From Helicobacteraceae bacterium (GTDB lineage Bacteria > Campylobacterota > Campylobacteria > Campylobacterales > Sulfurimonadaceae), in the NCBI GenBank assembly GCA_027056525.1, contig JALUKO010000059.1, forward strand, positions 1 to 5,327: DNA of 5,327 nt, read 5' to 3'. Every line of letters starts with the position of its first letter. The first letter of the stretch is position 1. The notes beneath the pieces were generated by a model. That model saw nothing but the letters and a program-made list of their open reading frames with translations. It made no database searches and was not told the DNA's origin. The position numbers and the translations under genes are program-made. This document shows positions 1-5,327 of this stretch, piece after piece.

Positions 1-43
1 TAAATAATATATATGATTTTTGTTGTATTGTAGAAATATTCAT
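1..43 (-). CDS. Start of an unidentified gene (partial, runs off the left edge)
   Basis: An ATG at 43-41 on the minus strand is preceded by a strong Shine-Dalgarno sequence, AAGGAG at 55-50, with a 6-base spacer. The frame is open to the window edge and reads MNISTIQQKSYILF. Fourteen residues are too few to assign a family, and I do not recognise them. The gene is read in the same direction as fliW, with a gap of about 180 bases, so it could be the next gene of a fliW transcript or have its own promoter (see the -10 box at 119-124). The start is well supported by the ribosome binding site. The function is unknown. Confidence 0.6.
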   Translation of the reverse strand, partial: MNISTIQQKSYILF

Positions 44-44
44 A

Positions 45-60
45 GCTTTCTCCTTAAAGC
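45..60 (-). promoter_or_regulatory. Ribosome binding site in a hairpin loop before the left-edge gene
   Basis: On the minus strand GCTTT (60-56) and AAAGC (49-45) are perfect 5-base complements, and the 6-base loop between them is exactly the Shine-Dalgarno AAGGAG. The stem is weak (two G-C and three A-U pairs), so it would present the site rather than block it, or melt readily. It may be chance in AT-rich DNA, but the exact match of loop and Shine-Dalgarno is striking. Confidence 0.4.
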
Positions 61-90
61 AAAAAAAATGGCACCAAACAAGGGGGCTCA
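61..90 (-). terminator. Terminator-like imperfect hairpin with eight T's
   Basis: Reading the minus strand, bases 90-83 can pair with 75-69: T90-A69, G89-C70, G87-C71, C86-G72, C84-G74 and C83-G75, with A88 bulged and a C85/T73 mismatch. The loop is 7 bases. Eight T's follow at 68-61. This is the layout of a Rho-independent terminator, although the stem is short and interrupted. It lies downstream of fliW and only 17 bases before the next start codon. It could end fliW transcription or act as an attenuator in the leader of the left-edge gene. Confidence 0.4.
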
Positions 91-113
91 GTAGCAATTT
101 TTTCTCATGCTAC
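91..113 (-). repeat. Inverted repeat (possible leader hairpin)
   Basis: GTAGCA (113-108 on the minus strand) and TGCTAC (96-91) are perfect 6-base complements around an 11-base A-rich loop, with a possible additional G-T pair outside. It lies between the -10 box at 119-124 and the terminator-like hairpin at 61-90, so it would be the first structure in a transcript starting near position 112. It matches no riboswitch class that I can recall. It could also be a protein-binding dyad in DNA. Confidence 0.4.
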
Positions 114-118
114 CTTAC

Positions 119-124
119 ATTATA
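119..124 (-). promoter_or_regulatory. Candidate sigma-70 -10 box for the left-edge gene
   Basis: The minus strand reads TATAAT at 124-119, a perfect -10 hexamer preceded by CTTG. No convincing -35 hexamer lies 16-18 bases upstream. This is common in Campylobacterota, whose vegetative promoters often lack a clear -35. Transcription would begin near position 112 and give a leader of roughly 70 bases containing both hairpins. TATAAT is frequent by chance in DNA this AT-rich. The rest of the gap up to 222 shows no gene-like open frame and no other convincing element. Confidence 0.35.
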
Positions 125-222
125 CAAGTTTATATACTTAAATAATGCTTAATGTGATAAAATTTATAGATAAATAGACCCTAATTATATTTTATTATGC
201 ATAGCTTAAATTTATAAGGTAT

Positions 223-600
223 TTAGTTTAAAAAAGTTGAAATCTTTTCTGCAACGCCATAGTTTGTTGATTCAGGTAAAATGATCTGTGCCGCTTTTTT
301 GTTATCGGTGTTGAGTACAAGAGGCCCGATGAAATTGACAACAGAGTCTTCAATAGGAGTCTGGATAAGCACTATATTTAAAATAAGAATATTTGATTTT
401 TCATCGATCTGTAGTAACTTTTGGATGTTATCCGGAATTTCAAAATCATAATCTCTGAGTACAAAAGGATCAATAAGTGTAAATGAAACATGTTCATCCT
501 CTACAGCCTGCATCTTTACAAAAATATCATCTATTCTTTGCAGATCTACATGTTTGATGTTCTCAAATCCCAACAGAGGTACACATATATCAAATTTCAT
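223..600 (-). CDS. fliW: Flagellar assembly factor FliW
   Basis: This 125-residue cytoplasmic protein has the size and pattern of FliW. Family-like stretches are an early GFE motif at 11-13, an aromatic/acidic block around residues 34-56 that includes DPF (44-46) and DYDFEIPD (50-57), and a C-terminal strand region beginning GPLVLN at 92. FliW binds flagellin and the RNA-binding regulator CsrA. When flagellin is exported, freed FliW inhibits CsrA and so relieves repression of flagellin translation. The start is supported by AAAGG at 611-607, 6 bases before the ATG. It is divergent from bamD-lon across 137 bases. No signal peptide or membrane segment is visible. Some Campylobacterota carry more than one FliW paralogue, so which paralogue this is remains open. 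Confidence 0.88.
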   Translation of the reverse strand: MKFDICVPLLGFENIKHVDLQRIDDIFVKMQAVEDEHVSFTLIDPFVLRDYDFEIPDNIQKLLQIDEKSNILILNIVLIQTPIEDSVVNFIGPLVLNTDNKKAAQIILPESTNYGVAEKISTFLN

Positions 601-626
601 AAAAAGCCTTTGAGTATTTTTTTACT

Positions 627-651
627 ATTATATCAAGTAATAATTATATCA
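627..651 (-). promoter_or_regulatory. Two tandem extended -10 boxes upstream of fliW
   Basis: On the minus strand TGATATAAT occurs at 651-643 and again at 635-627, an exact 9-base direct repeat with a 16-base period. Each copy matches the extended -10 form TGnTATAAT of a sigma-70 promoter. Neither has a clear -35. The proximal copy would start transcription near position 620, giving a leader of about 20 bases before fliW. I saw no sigma-54 or sigma-28 type motif, which suggests constitutive rather than flagellar-class transcription. Confidence 0.5.
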
Positions 652-664
652 CTTTAAGCATAAA

Positions 665-692
665 TTGTACCTACTTTAAAGAGAACTATAAC
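665..692 (+). promoter_or_regulatory. Candidate promoter for the bamD-lon operon
   Basis: TTGTAC (665-670) and TATAAC (687-692), with a 16-base spacer, resemble sigma-70 -35 and -10 hexamers. TATAAC matches the -10 consensus at five of six positions, but the -35 is only fair. Transcription would start near 699, giving a leader of about 39 bases. An alternative -10 is TAGAAT at 702-707, without a convincing -35. No promoter-like pair stands out immediately before lon, so lon is probably transcribed from here. Confidence 0.4.
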
Positions 693-697
693 TCTTT
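678..697 (+). repeat. Inverted repeat spanning the bamD -10 region (possible operator)
   Basis: AAAGAG (678-683) and CTCTTT (692-697) are perfect complements separated by 8 bases, and the candidate -10 TATAAC (687-692) lies inside the dyad. This placement suits a repressor operator. It does not match the HAIR element of HspR (CTTGAGT-N7-ACTCAAG) or the long CIRCE element of HrcA as I remember them, so no regulator is named. A second, weaker dyad follows directly: GGGT (699-702) and ACCC (711-714), also with an 8-base gap. Confidence 0.4.
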
Positions 698-737
698 TGG
701 GTAGAATAACACCCTATTAATAAAGAGGAAAAAATAT

Positions 738-1490
738 ATGAGTCTAAAATTGAATCTAATGATAACGCTGTTTACAACTTTTATATTTTTAAGCGGATGC
801 TCCAAAGATATAGAAGAGTATAACAAACCGGCTGCTTTTTGGTACACAAAAATAGTCGAGTCTATTTCAAACGGAAACCTTGAAAAGGCTGATAGTTACT
901 ACAGTTCTCTGCAAGGTGAGCATATAGGTTCCCCTTTACTTCCCGAAGCTACAATGATCTTGGCAATAACTCATATGCAATACGAAGAGTATCTTTTAGG
1001 TGAGCACTTCTTAAATGAGTATATAAAAAGATATGCAACTCCAAATGAAAAAGAGTTTGCAGAATTTTTAAAAATAAAAGCCAAGTATCTGGCGTTGCCT
1101 AATCCCAGAAGAGATCAGGCATTGATTCAAGAAGCGATTGATGAGGGAGAGAAGTTTAAACGCCACTATCCAAACTCTATGTATTATGAGATCATCGATA
1201 CAATGATAACAAGACTCTATTTGGCACAGGCGGTACTCAATGAGACCATAGCTGATCTGTATGAAAGAGTTGACAAGCCAAAAAGTGCAGCGTACTACAG
1301 GGCGCTTAAACCTCAGCCTTGGATCAAGTGGAGTGAAGTTGACAGAGCAAAAACTCCATGGTATCGTGCTTGGTTTGAGGGTGATGGTACTGAGAGTTGG
1401 TATGGATTTTTGGTTCCAGATACCAGAAGCGTCGTCTCAAGAAATTCGGTAATTGATGATAATACAACACAAAATAAAGAAATAAACTAG
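738..1490 (+). CDS. bamD: Outer membrane assembly lipoprotein BamD (YfiO/ComL family)
   Basis: BamD is the essential lipoprotein of the BAM complex. It sits on the periplasmic face of the outer membrane and helps BamA fold beta-barrel proteins. The 250-residue product begins with a short basic stretch, a hydrophobic segment (about 6-18) and a lipobox LSGC ending at Cys21. The mature +2 residue is Ser, consistent with outer-membrane sorting. Residues from about 30 to 190 form helical, TPR-like repeats: a YLLGEHFLNEYIKRY block near 85-99, a YPNS motif at 144-147, and a helix reading IADLYERVDKPKSAAYYRAL (171-190) typical of the family. The last 60 residues, rich in Trp and Tyr and then polar, look lineage-specific. 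AAGAGGA at 723-729 is a good ribosome binding site, 8 bases before the ATG. lon follows after 8 bases. Confidence 0.88.
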   Translation: MSLKLNLMITLFTTFIFLSGCSKDIEEYNKPAAFWYTKIVESISNGNLEKADSYYSSLQGEHIGSPLLPEATMILAITHMQYEEYLLGEHFLNEYIKRYATPNEKEFAEFLKIKAKYLALPNPRRDQALIQEAIDEGEKFKRHYPNSMYYEIIDTMITRLYLAQAVLNETIADLYERVDKPKSAAYYRALKPQPWIKWSEVDRAKTPWYRAWFEGDGTESWYGFLVPDTRSVVSRNSVIDDNTTQNKEIN

Positions 1491-1494
1491 GAAG
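1489..1494 (+). promoter_or_regulatory. lon ribosome binding site overlapping the bamD stop codon
   Basis: AGGAAG at 1489-1494 shares its first two bases with the bamD stop codon TAG (1488-1490) and lies 4 bases before the lon ATG at 1499. A ribosome finishing bamD would stop on the lon initiation region, so the two genes are probably translationally coupled. Confidence 0.7.
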
Positions 1495-1498
1495 AAAT

Positions 1499-3916
1499 AT
1501 GAAACTAAGCAATTATGGTGATTTTCCTGCTGATATACCTGTTATAGCAGAAGATGAACTTTTTTTATACCCTTTTATGATCAGCCCACTTTTTTTAAGT
1601 GATGAGAGTAATATTAAAGCGGCTGCCAAAGCTATGCAAGAGAGCTCACTGGTACTTGTCTGCCCGACAAAACCTTCCCATGAAACACAAAGAGATTTTG
1701 ATGCTTTGTATGATGCGGGTGTCGTCGGTTCGATCATGAGAAAAGTAGCACTGCCAGATGGAAGAGTAAAGGTACTTTTTCAAGGGCTTGCAAGAGCTAA
1801 AGTGCTTTACAAAGTTGATGATGATCCAATGATTGCACATGTGGATGTGCTTGAGGCTACGAACGTTGATTCTCTTAAGATCGATGCTATCTTGGAAGTG
1901 GTACGTGAAAAGGTGAGAACTCTCTCCGGTGTAAGTAACTATTTTCCACCCGATCTTCTTAGAACCATAGAAGAGAACCATGATCATAACCGTATCATTG
2001 ATCTTATATGTAGTACGGTAAAACTTAAAAAAGAGCAAGCATATAAACTTTTTGTCGAGACCGATACGGAAAAAAGGTTCTTACTTCTTATAGATTATCT
2101 CATAGAGGAGATAGAAGCAAACAAGCTTCAGCGTGAGATACGCTCAAAAGTACATACACATATAGAAAAGGTTAACAAAGAGTACTTCTTAAAAGAGCAA
2201 CTTAAACAGATACAAAAAGAGCTTGGAACCGATACTGCCAGAGAAGAGGAGATAGAGGAGTACCGCAAAAAACTAGAAGCCAAAAAAGAGAAAATGGGTG
2301 AAGATGCCTACAAAGAGATTGCCAAGCAGATAGAGCGATTTTCTCGTATGCACCCTGATTCATCCGATGCTTCCATGACACAGACTTATTTGGACTGGGT
2401 ACTTGAGATTCCATTTGGCGATAAGTCTAAAAAAGCTTTGAAGATCTCCGATGTTGAGACTCAGCTTGATAGAGACCATTTCTCTTTGAAAAAACCCAAA
2501 GAGAGGATTGTTGAGTATTTTGCCGTAAAAGAGCTCTTAGAGCTTCGCGGTGTCTCAAATGAAAAAGCAGCAGGGGCTATTTTATGTTTTTCAGGACCTC
2601 CGGGTGTGGGTAAGACATCGTTAGCAAACTCTATAGCAACAGCGCTTAAACGTCCACTTGTAAGGATCGCACTCGGTGGACTTGAAGATGTGAATGAGTT
2701 AAGAGGTCATAGAAGAACCTATGTCGGTGCAATGCCCGGACGCATAACACAGGGACTTATTGATGCAAAAAAAATAAATCCTGTTATCGTTCTCGATGAG
2801 ATAGATAAGATAACGCGTTCACAAAGGGGTGACCCTACGGCTGCTCTTTTAGAGATTCTGGATCCGGAGCAGAACAAAGAGTTTAGAGATTATTATCTGA
2901 ATTTTAATCTTGATCTTAGTGATGTTATCTTTATTGCAACGGCAAATGATGTTGGTCGCATCCCGGCACCTCTACGTGATAGAATGGAGTTTATTACAGT
3001 AAGCTCCTACACCCCTCAGGAGAAACTTGAGATTGCCAAGCGTTATTTGATCCCACAGGAGTTAAAAAAGCATGGTTTGAAAAATTCCGAGCTAAGCATT
3101 TCAAAGCCGGCACTCAAAGAACTGATACACAGCTATACGCGAGAAGCGGGTGTGCGTAACCTTCGCAGACGGATCGCTGAGATGTGTAGAAAAGCAGCGC
3201 GTGAGATACTGCTGCACCCTGAGATAAACAAGGTCTCTGTGAGTTTAAAAAATCTCAAAGAGTTTTTTGAAAAAAGTGTTTTTGAGATTGAGAAAACAAA
3301 CAAGGTGCCGGTGATCGGTGTGGTCAACGGTTTGGCATGGACCGCTGTGGGTGGGGATGTTCTTAAGATTGAAAGTATCCGTATCAAAGGTAAAGGTACA
3401 ATGCAGCTCACCGGTAGTTTGGGTGATGTTATGAAAGAGAGTGCGAGAATCGCTATGAGTGTTGTCAAAACACTTATAGATAACAGAAAGCTTATTATTA
3501 CTATCGATAATATTCCTCTTACATATAAAGAAAAAGAGGAGGATATTCAAGTAGATCCAAGCGAGGTGTACAAGCGTTACGATCTTCATATACACGTTCC
3601 TGACGGTGCAACACCAAAAGATGGTCCAAGTGCAGGTATAGCGATGGTGAGCGTGATAGCTTCCATACTGAGTTCAAAAGAGATACGTTCAGATATAGCT
3701 ATGACAGGAGAGGTTTCTTTAAGTGGGAATGTACTTCCAATCGGCGGACTTAAAGAGAAGCTGATCGCTGCACATAAGGCGGGTATGAGCAAGGTATTGA
3801 TTCCGTTGAAAAACTATGAAAGAGATATTGATGATATCCCAAAAGAGGTGAAAGACTCTCTTGAGATCACAGGAGTGAGTCGAATAGAAGAGGTACTCAA
3901 AGAGGTACTTATATAA
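1499..3916 (+). CDS. lon: ATP-dependent Lon protease (LonA)
   Basis: This is a full-length, 805-residue LonA, a cytoplasmic hexameric protease that unfolds and degrades damaged proteins and selected regulators. The N-terminal substrate-binding domain covers about 15-195, followed by a charged helical, coiled-coil region at about 200-285. The AAA+ module has Walker A GPPGVGKT (366-373, Lys372), the pore-loop Tyr408 in RRTYVG, Walker B VIVLDEID (429-436, Asp433/Glu434), sensor-1 Asn483 in TAND, a likely arginine finger Arg495, and sensor-2 Arg553 in GVRNLRR. The protease domain carries the Ser-Lys dyad: Ser711 in DGPSAG and Lys754 in KEKLIAAH, 43 residues apart as in E. coli Lon (Ser679/Lys722). 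No key residue is missing. The start is fixed by AGGAAG overlapping the bamD stop. The 3' end is 2 bases from the stop of the convergent response regulator gene. Confidence 0.97.
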   Translation: MKLSNYGDFPADIPVIAEDELFLYPFMISPLFLSDESNIKAAAKAMQESSLVLVCPTKPSHETQRDFDALYDAGVVGSIMRKVALPDGRVKVLFQGLARAKVLYKVDDDPMIAHVDVLEATNVDSLKIDAILEVVREKVRTLSGVSNYFPPDLLRTIEENHDHNRIIDLICSTVKLKKEQAYKLFVETDTEKRFLLLIDYLIEEIEANKLQREIRSKVHTHIEKVNKEYFLKEQLKQIQKELGTDTAREEEIEEYRKKLEAKKEKMGEDAYKEIAKQIERFSRMHPDSSDASMTQTYLDWVLEIPFGDKSKKALKISDVETQLDRDHFSLKKPKERIVEYFAVKELLELRGVSNEKAAGAILCFSGPPGVGKTSLANSIATALKRPLVRIALGGLEDVNELRGHRRTYVGAMPGRITQGLIDAKKINPVIVLDEIDKITRSQRGDPTAALLEILDPEQNKEFRDYYLNFNLDLSDVIFIATANDVGRIPAPLRDRMEFITVSSYTPQEKLEIAKRYLIPQELKKHGLKNSELSISKPALKELIHSYTREAGVRNLRRRIAEMCRKAAREILLHPEINKVSVSLKNLKEFFEKSVFEIEKTNKVPVIGVVNGLAWTAVGGDVLKIESIRIKGKGTMQLTGSLGDVMKESARIAMSVVKTLIDNRKLIITIDNIPLTYKEKEEDIQVDPSEVYKRYDLHIHVPDGATPKDGPSAGIAMVSVIASILSSKEIRSDIAMTGEVSLSGNVLPIGGLKEKLIAAHKAGMSKVLIPLKNYERDIDDIPKEVKDSLEITGVSRIEEVLKEVLI

Positions 3917-3940
3917 TATCATACCATCAAGGTAGATATT
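3915..3940. terminator. Hairpin at the lon / response regulator junction
   Basis: AATATC (3915-3920) pairs with GATATT (3935-3940) and TACC (3922-3925) with GGTA (3931-3934). This gives ten base pairs with A3921 bulged and a 5-base loop at 3926-3930. The hairpin covers the last bases of the lon stop codon, the 2-base gap, and the last codons of the opposing gene. On the plus strand the stem runs into four T's (3939-3942). On the minus strand there is no T tract. With no space between the genes, this is the only candidate 3'-end structure. It is a weak terminator at best, and may instead protect mRNA ends. Confidence 0.4.
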
Positions 3941-4299
3941 TTGGCGATCAGGTCTTCTCGCCTGATGGGCTTCATCAAGAAGCCGTTTGCTCCAAGATCT
4001 AAAGCTTCCCCTTTCTTTGTTTCATCTGTAGTAAGCATAATAACAGGAAGTTGTTTGAGATTGTCATCGGCACGAACAACCTGAAGCATCTCCAAACCAT
4101 TCATAATAGGCATGATGATATCTAAAAGTATCAGGTCTATATCATTTCTGTTTTTTAAATGACCTATAGCATCAGAGCCGTTTTTTGCTTCGATAACTTC
4201 TGCCACAAAACCACTTTTGAGCAGCATTGATTTGAGAAGCTTTAAGTTGATCAGGTCATCATCTACTGTTAATACCACTAAGTTTGCATTTGACATCAT
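3919..4299 (-). CDS. Single-domain (CheY-like) response regulator
   Basis: The 126-residue product is a lone receiver domain with no output domain. All the phosphorylation residues are present: the acidic pocket Asp13/Asp14 in TVDDD, phospho-acceptor Asp60 in LLLDIIMP (57-64 region), Thr90 in MLTT, and Lys110-Pro111. It should accept phosphate from a histidine kinase or phosphotransfer protein and act by protein contact. The gene upstream, the tail of a multi-receiver protein, ends 6 bases before its start, so the two are very likely one operon and one phosphorelay. It is not clearly chemotaxis CheY. Two ATGs lie in tandem (4299-4297 and 4296-4294). AAGGGG at 4307-4302 is 2 bases from the first and 5 from the second, so the second is the more likely start, giving 125 residues. 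The C-terminus is convergent with lon. Confidence 0.88.
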   Translation of the reverse strand: MMSNANLVVLTVDDDLINLKLLKSMLLKSGFVAEVIEAKNGSDAIGHLKNRNDIDLILLDIIMPIMNGLEMLQVVRADDNLKQLPVIMLTTDETKKGEALDLGANGFLMKPIRREDLIAKISTLMV

Positions 4300-4301
4300 A
4301 T

Positions 4302-4307
4302 CCCCTT
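4302..4307 (-). promoter_or_regulatory. Ribosome binding site of the response regulator, overlapping the upstream stop codon
   Basis: AAGGGG (4307-4302 on the minus strand) overlaps the upstream stop codon TAA (4308-4306). This implies translational coupling, and its spacing favours the second of the two tandem ATGs (4296-4294) as the start. Confidence 0.6.
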
Positions 4308-5327
4308 ATAACCATTTGTCAAAGATAGCTTTTAAAAGCCCTTTATTGACTATATTTGGAATAACTTCATCTACATGCTCAAAATTGTTTGTACTCTCTT
4401 GTGAGGATAAAAGTACTGTATGAGTACTTAGACCTTTTTCTTTTGAGAGCTGTTTTATTTTGGATGTTATCTCATCAATATTAAGGTTGTTTATCTCTTT
4501 ATCAAGGAGTATCACTTTGTAAGAGTTTGTTGCCGTTAGTTTTTCAAGCTCTTGTGCCGTAGAGGCAACTTCAAAGCTATGGTTGAAGGTGTTAAGCAGT
4601 TTGACATAAAGTTTTAAGGCAAAAGGATTGTGTTTTGCTATGAGTATCTCTGCGCTGTATTGCTCTTGGCTCGCTACTTGTTTTTTTCTTTTTTTCAAAG
4701 CAGGTTTAGCGGCTTTTGGTGGTGTTTTTTCTTTAGGAGCTGTCACCTTTTCTTCTTGAGTGATCTTGTCTGCCAAGAAGTGATTTAGTAAGGTGATGAT
4801 CTCTGAACGTACAAGCGGTTTTGTTGTGTACTCATCAAGGCCGGCTGCGAGAAAACGTTCTCTGTCCCCTTTGAGGGCGTTTGCAGTCAGGGCAATTATT
4901 GGAACGTGAGGCTGATTATAATCTTCTTCATATTCTAAAATCTCTCTGGTAGCTTCAACTCCGTCAAGGAAAGGCATTTGTATATCCATAAAGATCAGAT
5001 CAAACGCTTCATCTTTTCTTTTTTGGAATGCTTCAAGACCGTTAGAAGCAATACTGACACTTAAACCGATCTCTTCAAGGGTACGACGGATCAGCTTTTG
5101 GTTAATAATATTGTCTTCTGCCACCAAAACATTTGCTTCAAATCTAGAATCGCCCGTATCGTCGTATTTTTTAGAATATTTTTTGGTTTTTGCACTATCT
5201 GTCTCTTGTGTATCATAGTTTTCTAAAACCTGTTTTATTTTTGTTATATTAAGAGGTTCATACAATGTTTTAAAGATCTCTACGTTAAAAGAGTCTATCT
5301 GTTTCATGTTATTTGATTTTGTAAGCA
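4306..5327 (-). CDS. C-terminal part of a multi-receiver signalling protein, probably a hybrid histidine kinase (partial)
   Basis: The frame is open to the right edge with no stop. The ATG at 5307-5305 is preceded by six more sense codons (LTKSNN), so it is probably internal. Numbering from that Met, residues 1-30 resemble the end of a receiver (LYEPLNITKIKQVL), with Glu17 in place of the usual Lys of the KP motif. Residues 58-178 are a complete receiver: Glu64-Asp65, phospho-Asp108 in FMDIQMP, Thr141 in ALTA, and Lys163-Pro164. A Lys/Pro/Ala-rich linker covers about 183-215. Residues 219-333 look like a further, diverged receiver: Lys225-His226 replace the acidic pair, Asp269 and Ser301 remain, and Lys322 is followed by Gly instead of Pro. 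Such receiver chains are usual at the C-terminus of hybrid sensor kinases, but the kinase and sensor domains lie outside the window, so that is inference. Its stop overlaps the ribosome binding site of the response regulator gene. Confidence 0.8.
   Translation of the reverse strand, partial: LTKSNNMKQIDSFNVEIFKTLYEPLNITKIKQVLENYDTQETDSAKTKKYSKKYDDTGDSRFEANVLVAEDNIINQKLIRRTLEEIGLSVSIASNGLEAFQKRKDEAFDLIFMDIQMPFLDGVEATREILEYEEDYNQPHVPIIALTANALKGDRERFLAAGLDEYTTKPLVRSEIITLLNHFLADKITQEEKVTAPKEKTPPKAAKPALKKRKKQVASQEQYSAEILIAKHNPFALKLYVKLLNTFNHSFEVASTAQELEKLTATNSYKVILLDKEINNLNIDEITSKIKQLSKEKGLSTHTVLLSSQESTNNFEHVDEVIPNIVNKGLLKAIFDKWL

Noticed and set aside
82..86. Run of five G's as a phase-variation tract
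   Set aside because: Too short for slipped-strand variation in this group, and it lies in a non-coding region where it fits one arm of a hairpin.
69..88. TGGCACC on the plus strand as a sigma-54 -24 element
   Set aside because: The GC (TTGC-like) -12 element is not at the required distance; GG appears there instead, and no plus-strand gene follows.
68..94. Tiny plus-strand frame of eight codons (MAPNKGAQ)
   Set aside because: It has no Shine-Dalgarno sequence and lies inside the opposite-strand leader structure; most likely chance.
678..697. HspR (HAIR) or HrcA (CIRCE) site upstream of bamD-lon
   Set aside because: The arm sequences and spacing do not fit the consensus of either; kept only as an unassigned inverted repeat.
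1646..2038. Minus-strand frame of 130 codons within lon
   Set aside because: Antisense shadow; the opposite frame encodes the conserved Lon N-terminal domain.
3133..3595. Long minus-strand open frames inside lon
   Set aside because: They are opposite-strand shadows of a fully conserved Lon coding frame, have no protein-family character, and no convincing ribosome binding sites.
4217..4423. Plus-strand frame of 68 codons across the regulator/kinase junction
   Set aside because: Lies antisense to two clear receiver-domain genes and lacks a ribosome binding site.
5305..5307. ATG as the true start of the right-edge gene
   Set aside because: The frame stays open upstream to the edge, there is no Shine-Dalgarno sequence in the preceding bases, and the first residues resemble the end of a receiver domain.

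Overview
The window is AT-rich DNA whose genes point to a Campylobacterota (former Epsilonproteobacteria) chromosome, most likely a free-living, motile Sulfurimonas-like organism. This rests on protein character, codon use, and the block fliW / bamD / lon. From memory, Campylobacter jejuni has the same neighbours, with fliW divergent from bamD-lon. No mobile element, CRISPR array, tRNA or rRNA was seen.

Layout. Positions 1-43 (minus) hold only the first 14 codons of an unidentified gene that leaves the window. Positions 44-222 are non-coding, with a possible structured leader: a -10 box, a hairpin, a terminator-like hairpin with eight T's, and a ribosome binding site in a small hairpin loop. 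Positions 223-600 (minus) are fliW. Positions 601-737 are a divergent promoter region with two extended -10 boxes facing fliW and a -35/-10 pair facing bamD; the latter -10 lies inside an inverted repeat. Positions 738-1490 and 1499-3916 (plus) are bamD and lon, 8 bases apart and apparently translationally coupled. Positions 3919-4299 (minus) encode a single-domain response regulator, convergent with lon, with 2 bases between the stop codons and a hairpin across the junction. Positions 4306-5327 (minus) are the C-terminal end of a multi-receiver protein, probably a hybrid histidine kinase, directly upstream of and coupled to the response regulator.

How the genes fit together. The left half concerns motility and envelope quality: FliW controls flagellin through CsrA, BamD belongs to the outer-membrane beta-barrel assembly machine, and Lon degrades misfolded and regulatory proteins. 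The right half is a two-component phosphorelay whose signal and output cannot be read from the window. Most of this is ordinary core genome. The points most worth checking are the leader at 44-124, the inverted repeat over the bamD-lon promoter, the hairpin at the lon/regulator junction, and the chain of intact and degenerate receivers. I see no clear evidence of a new multi-gene system.
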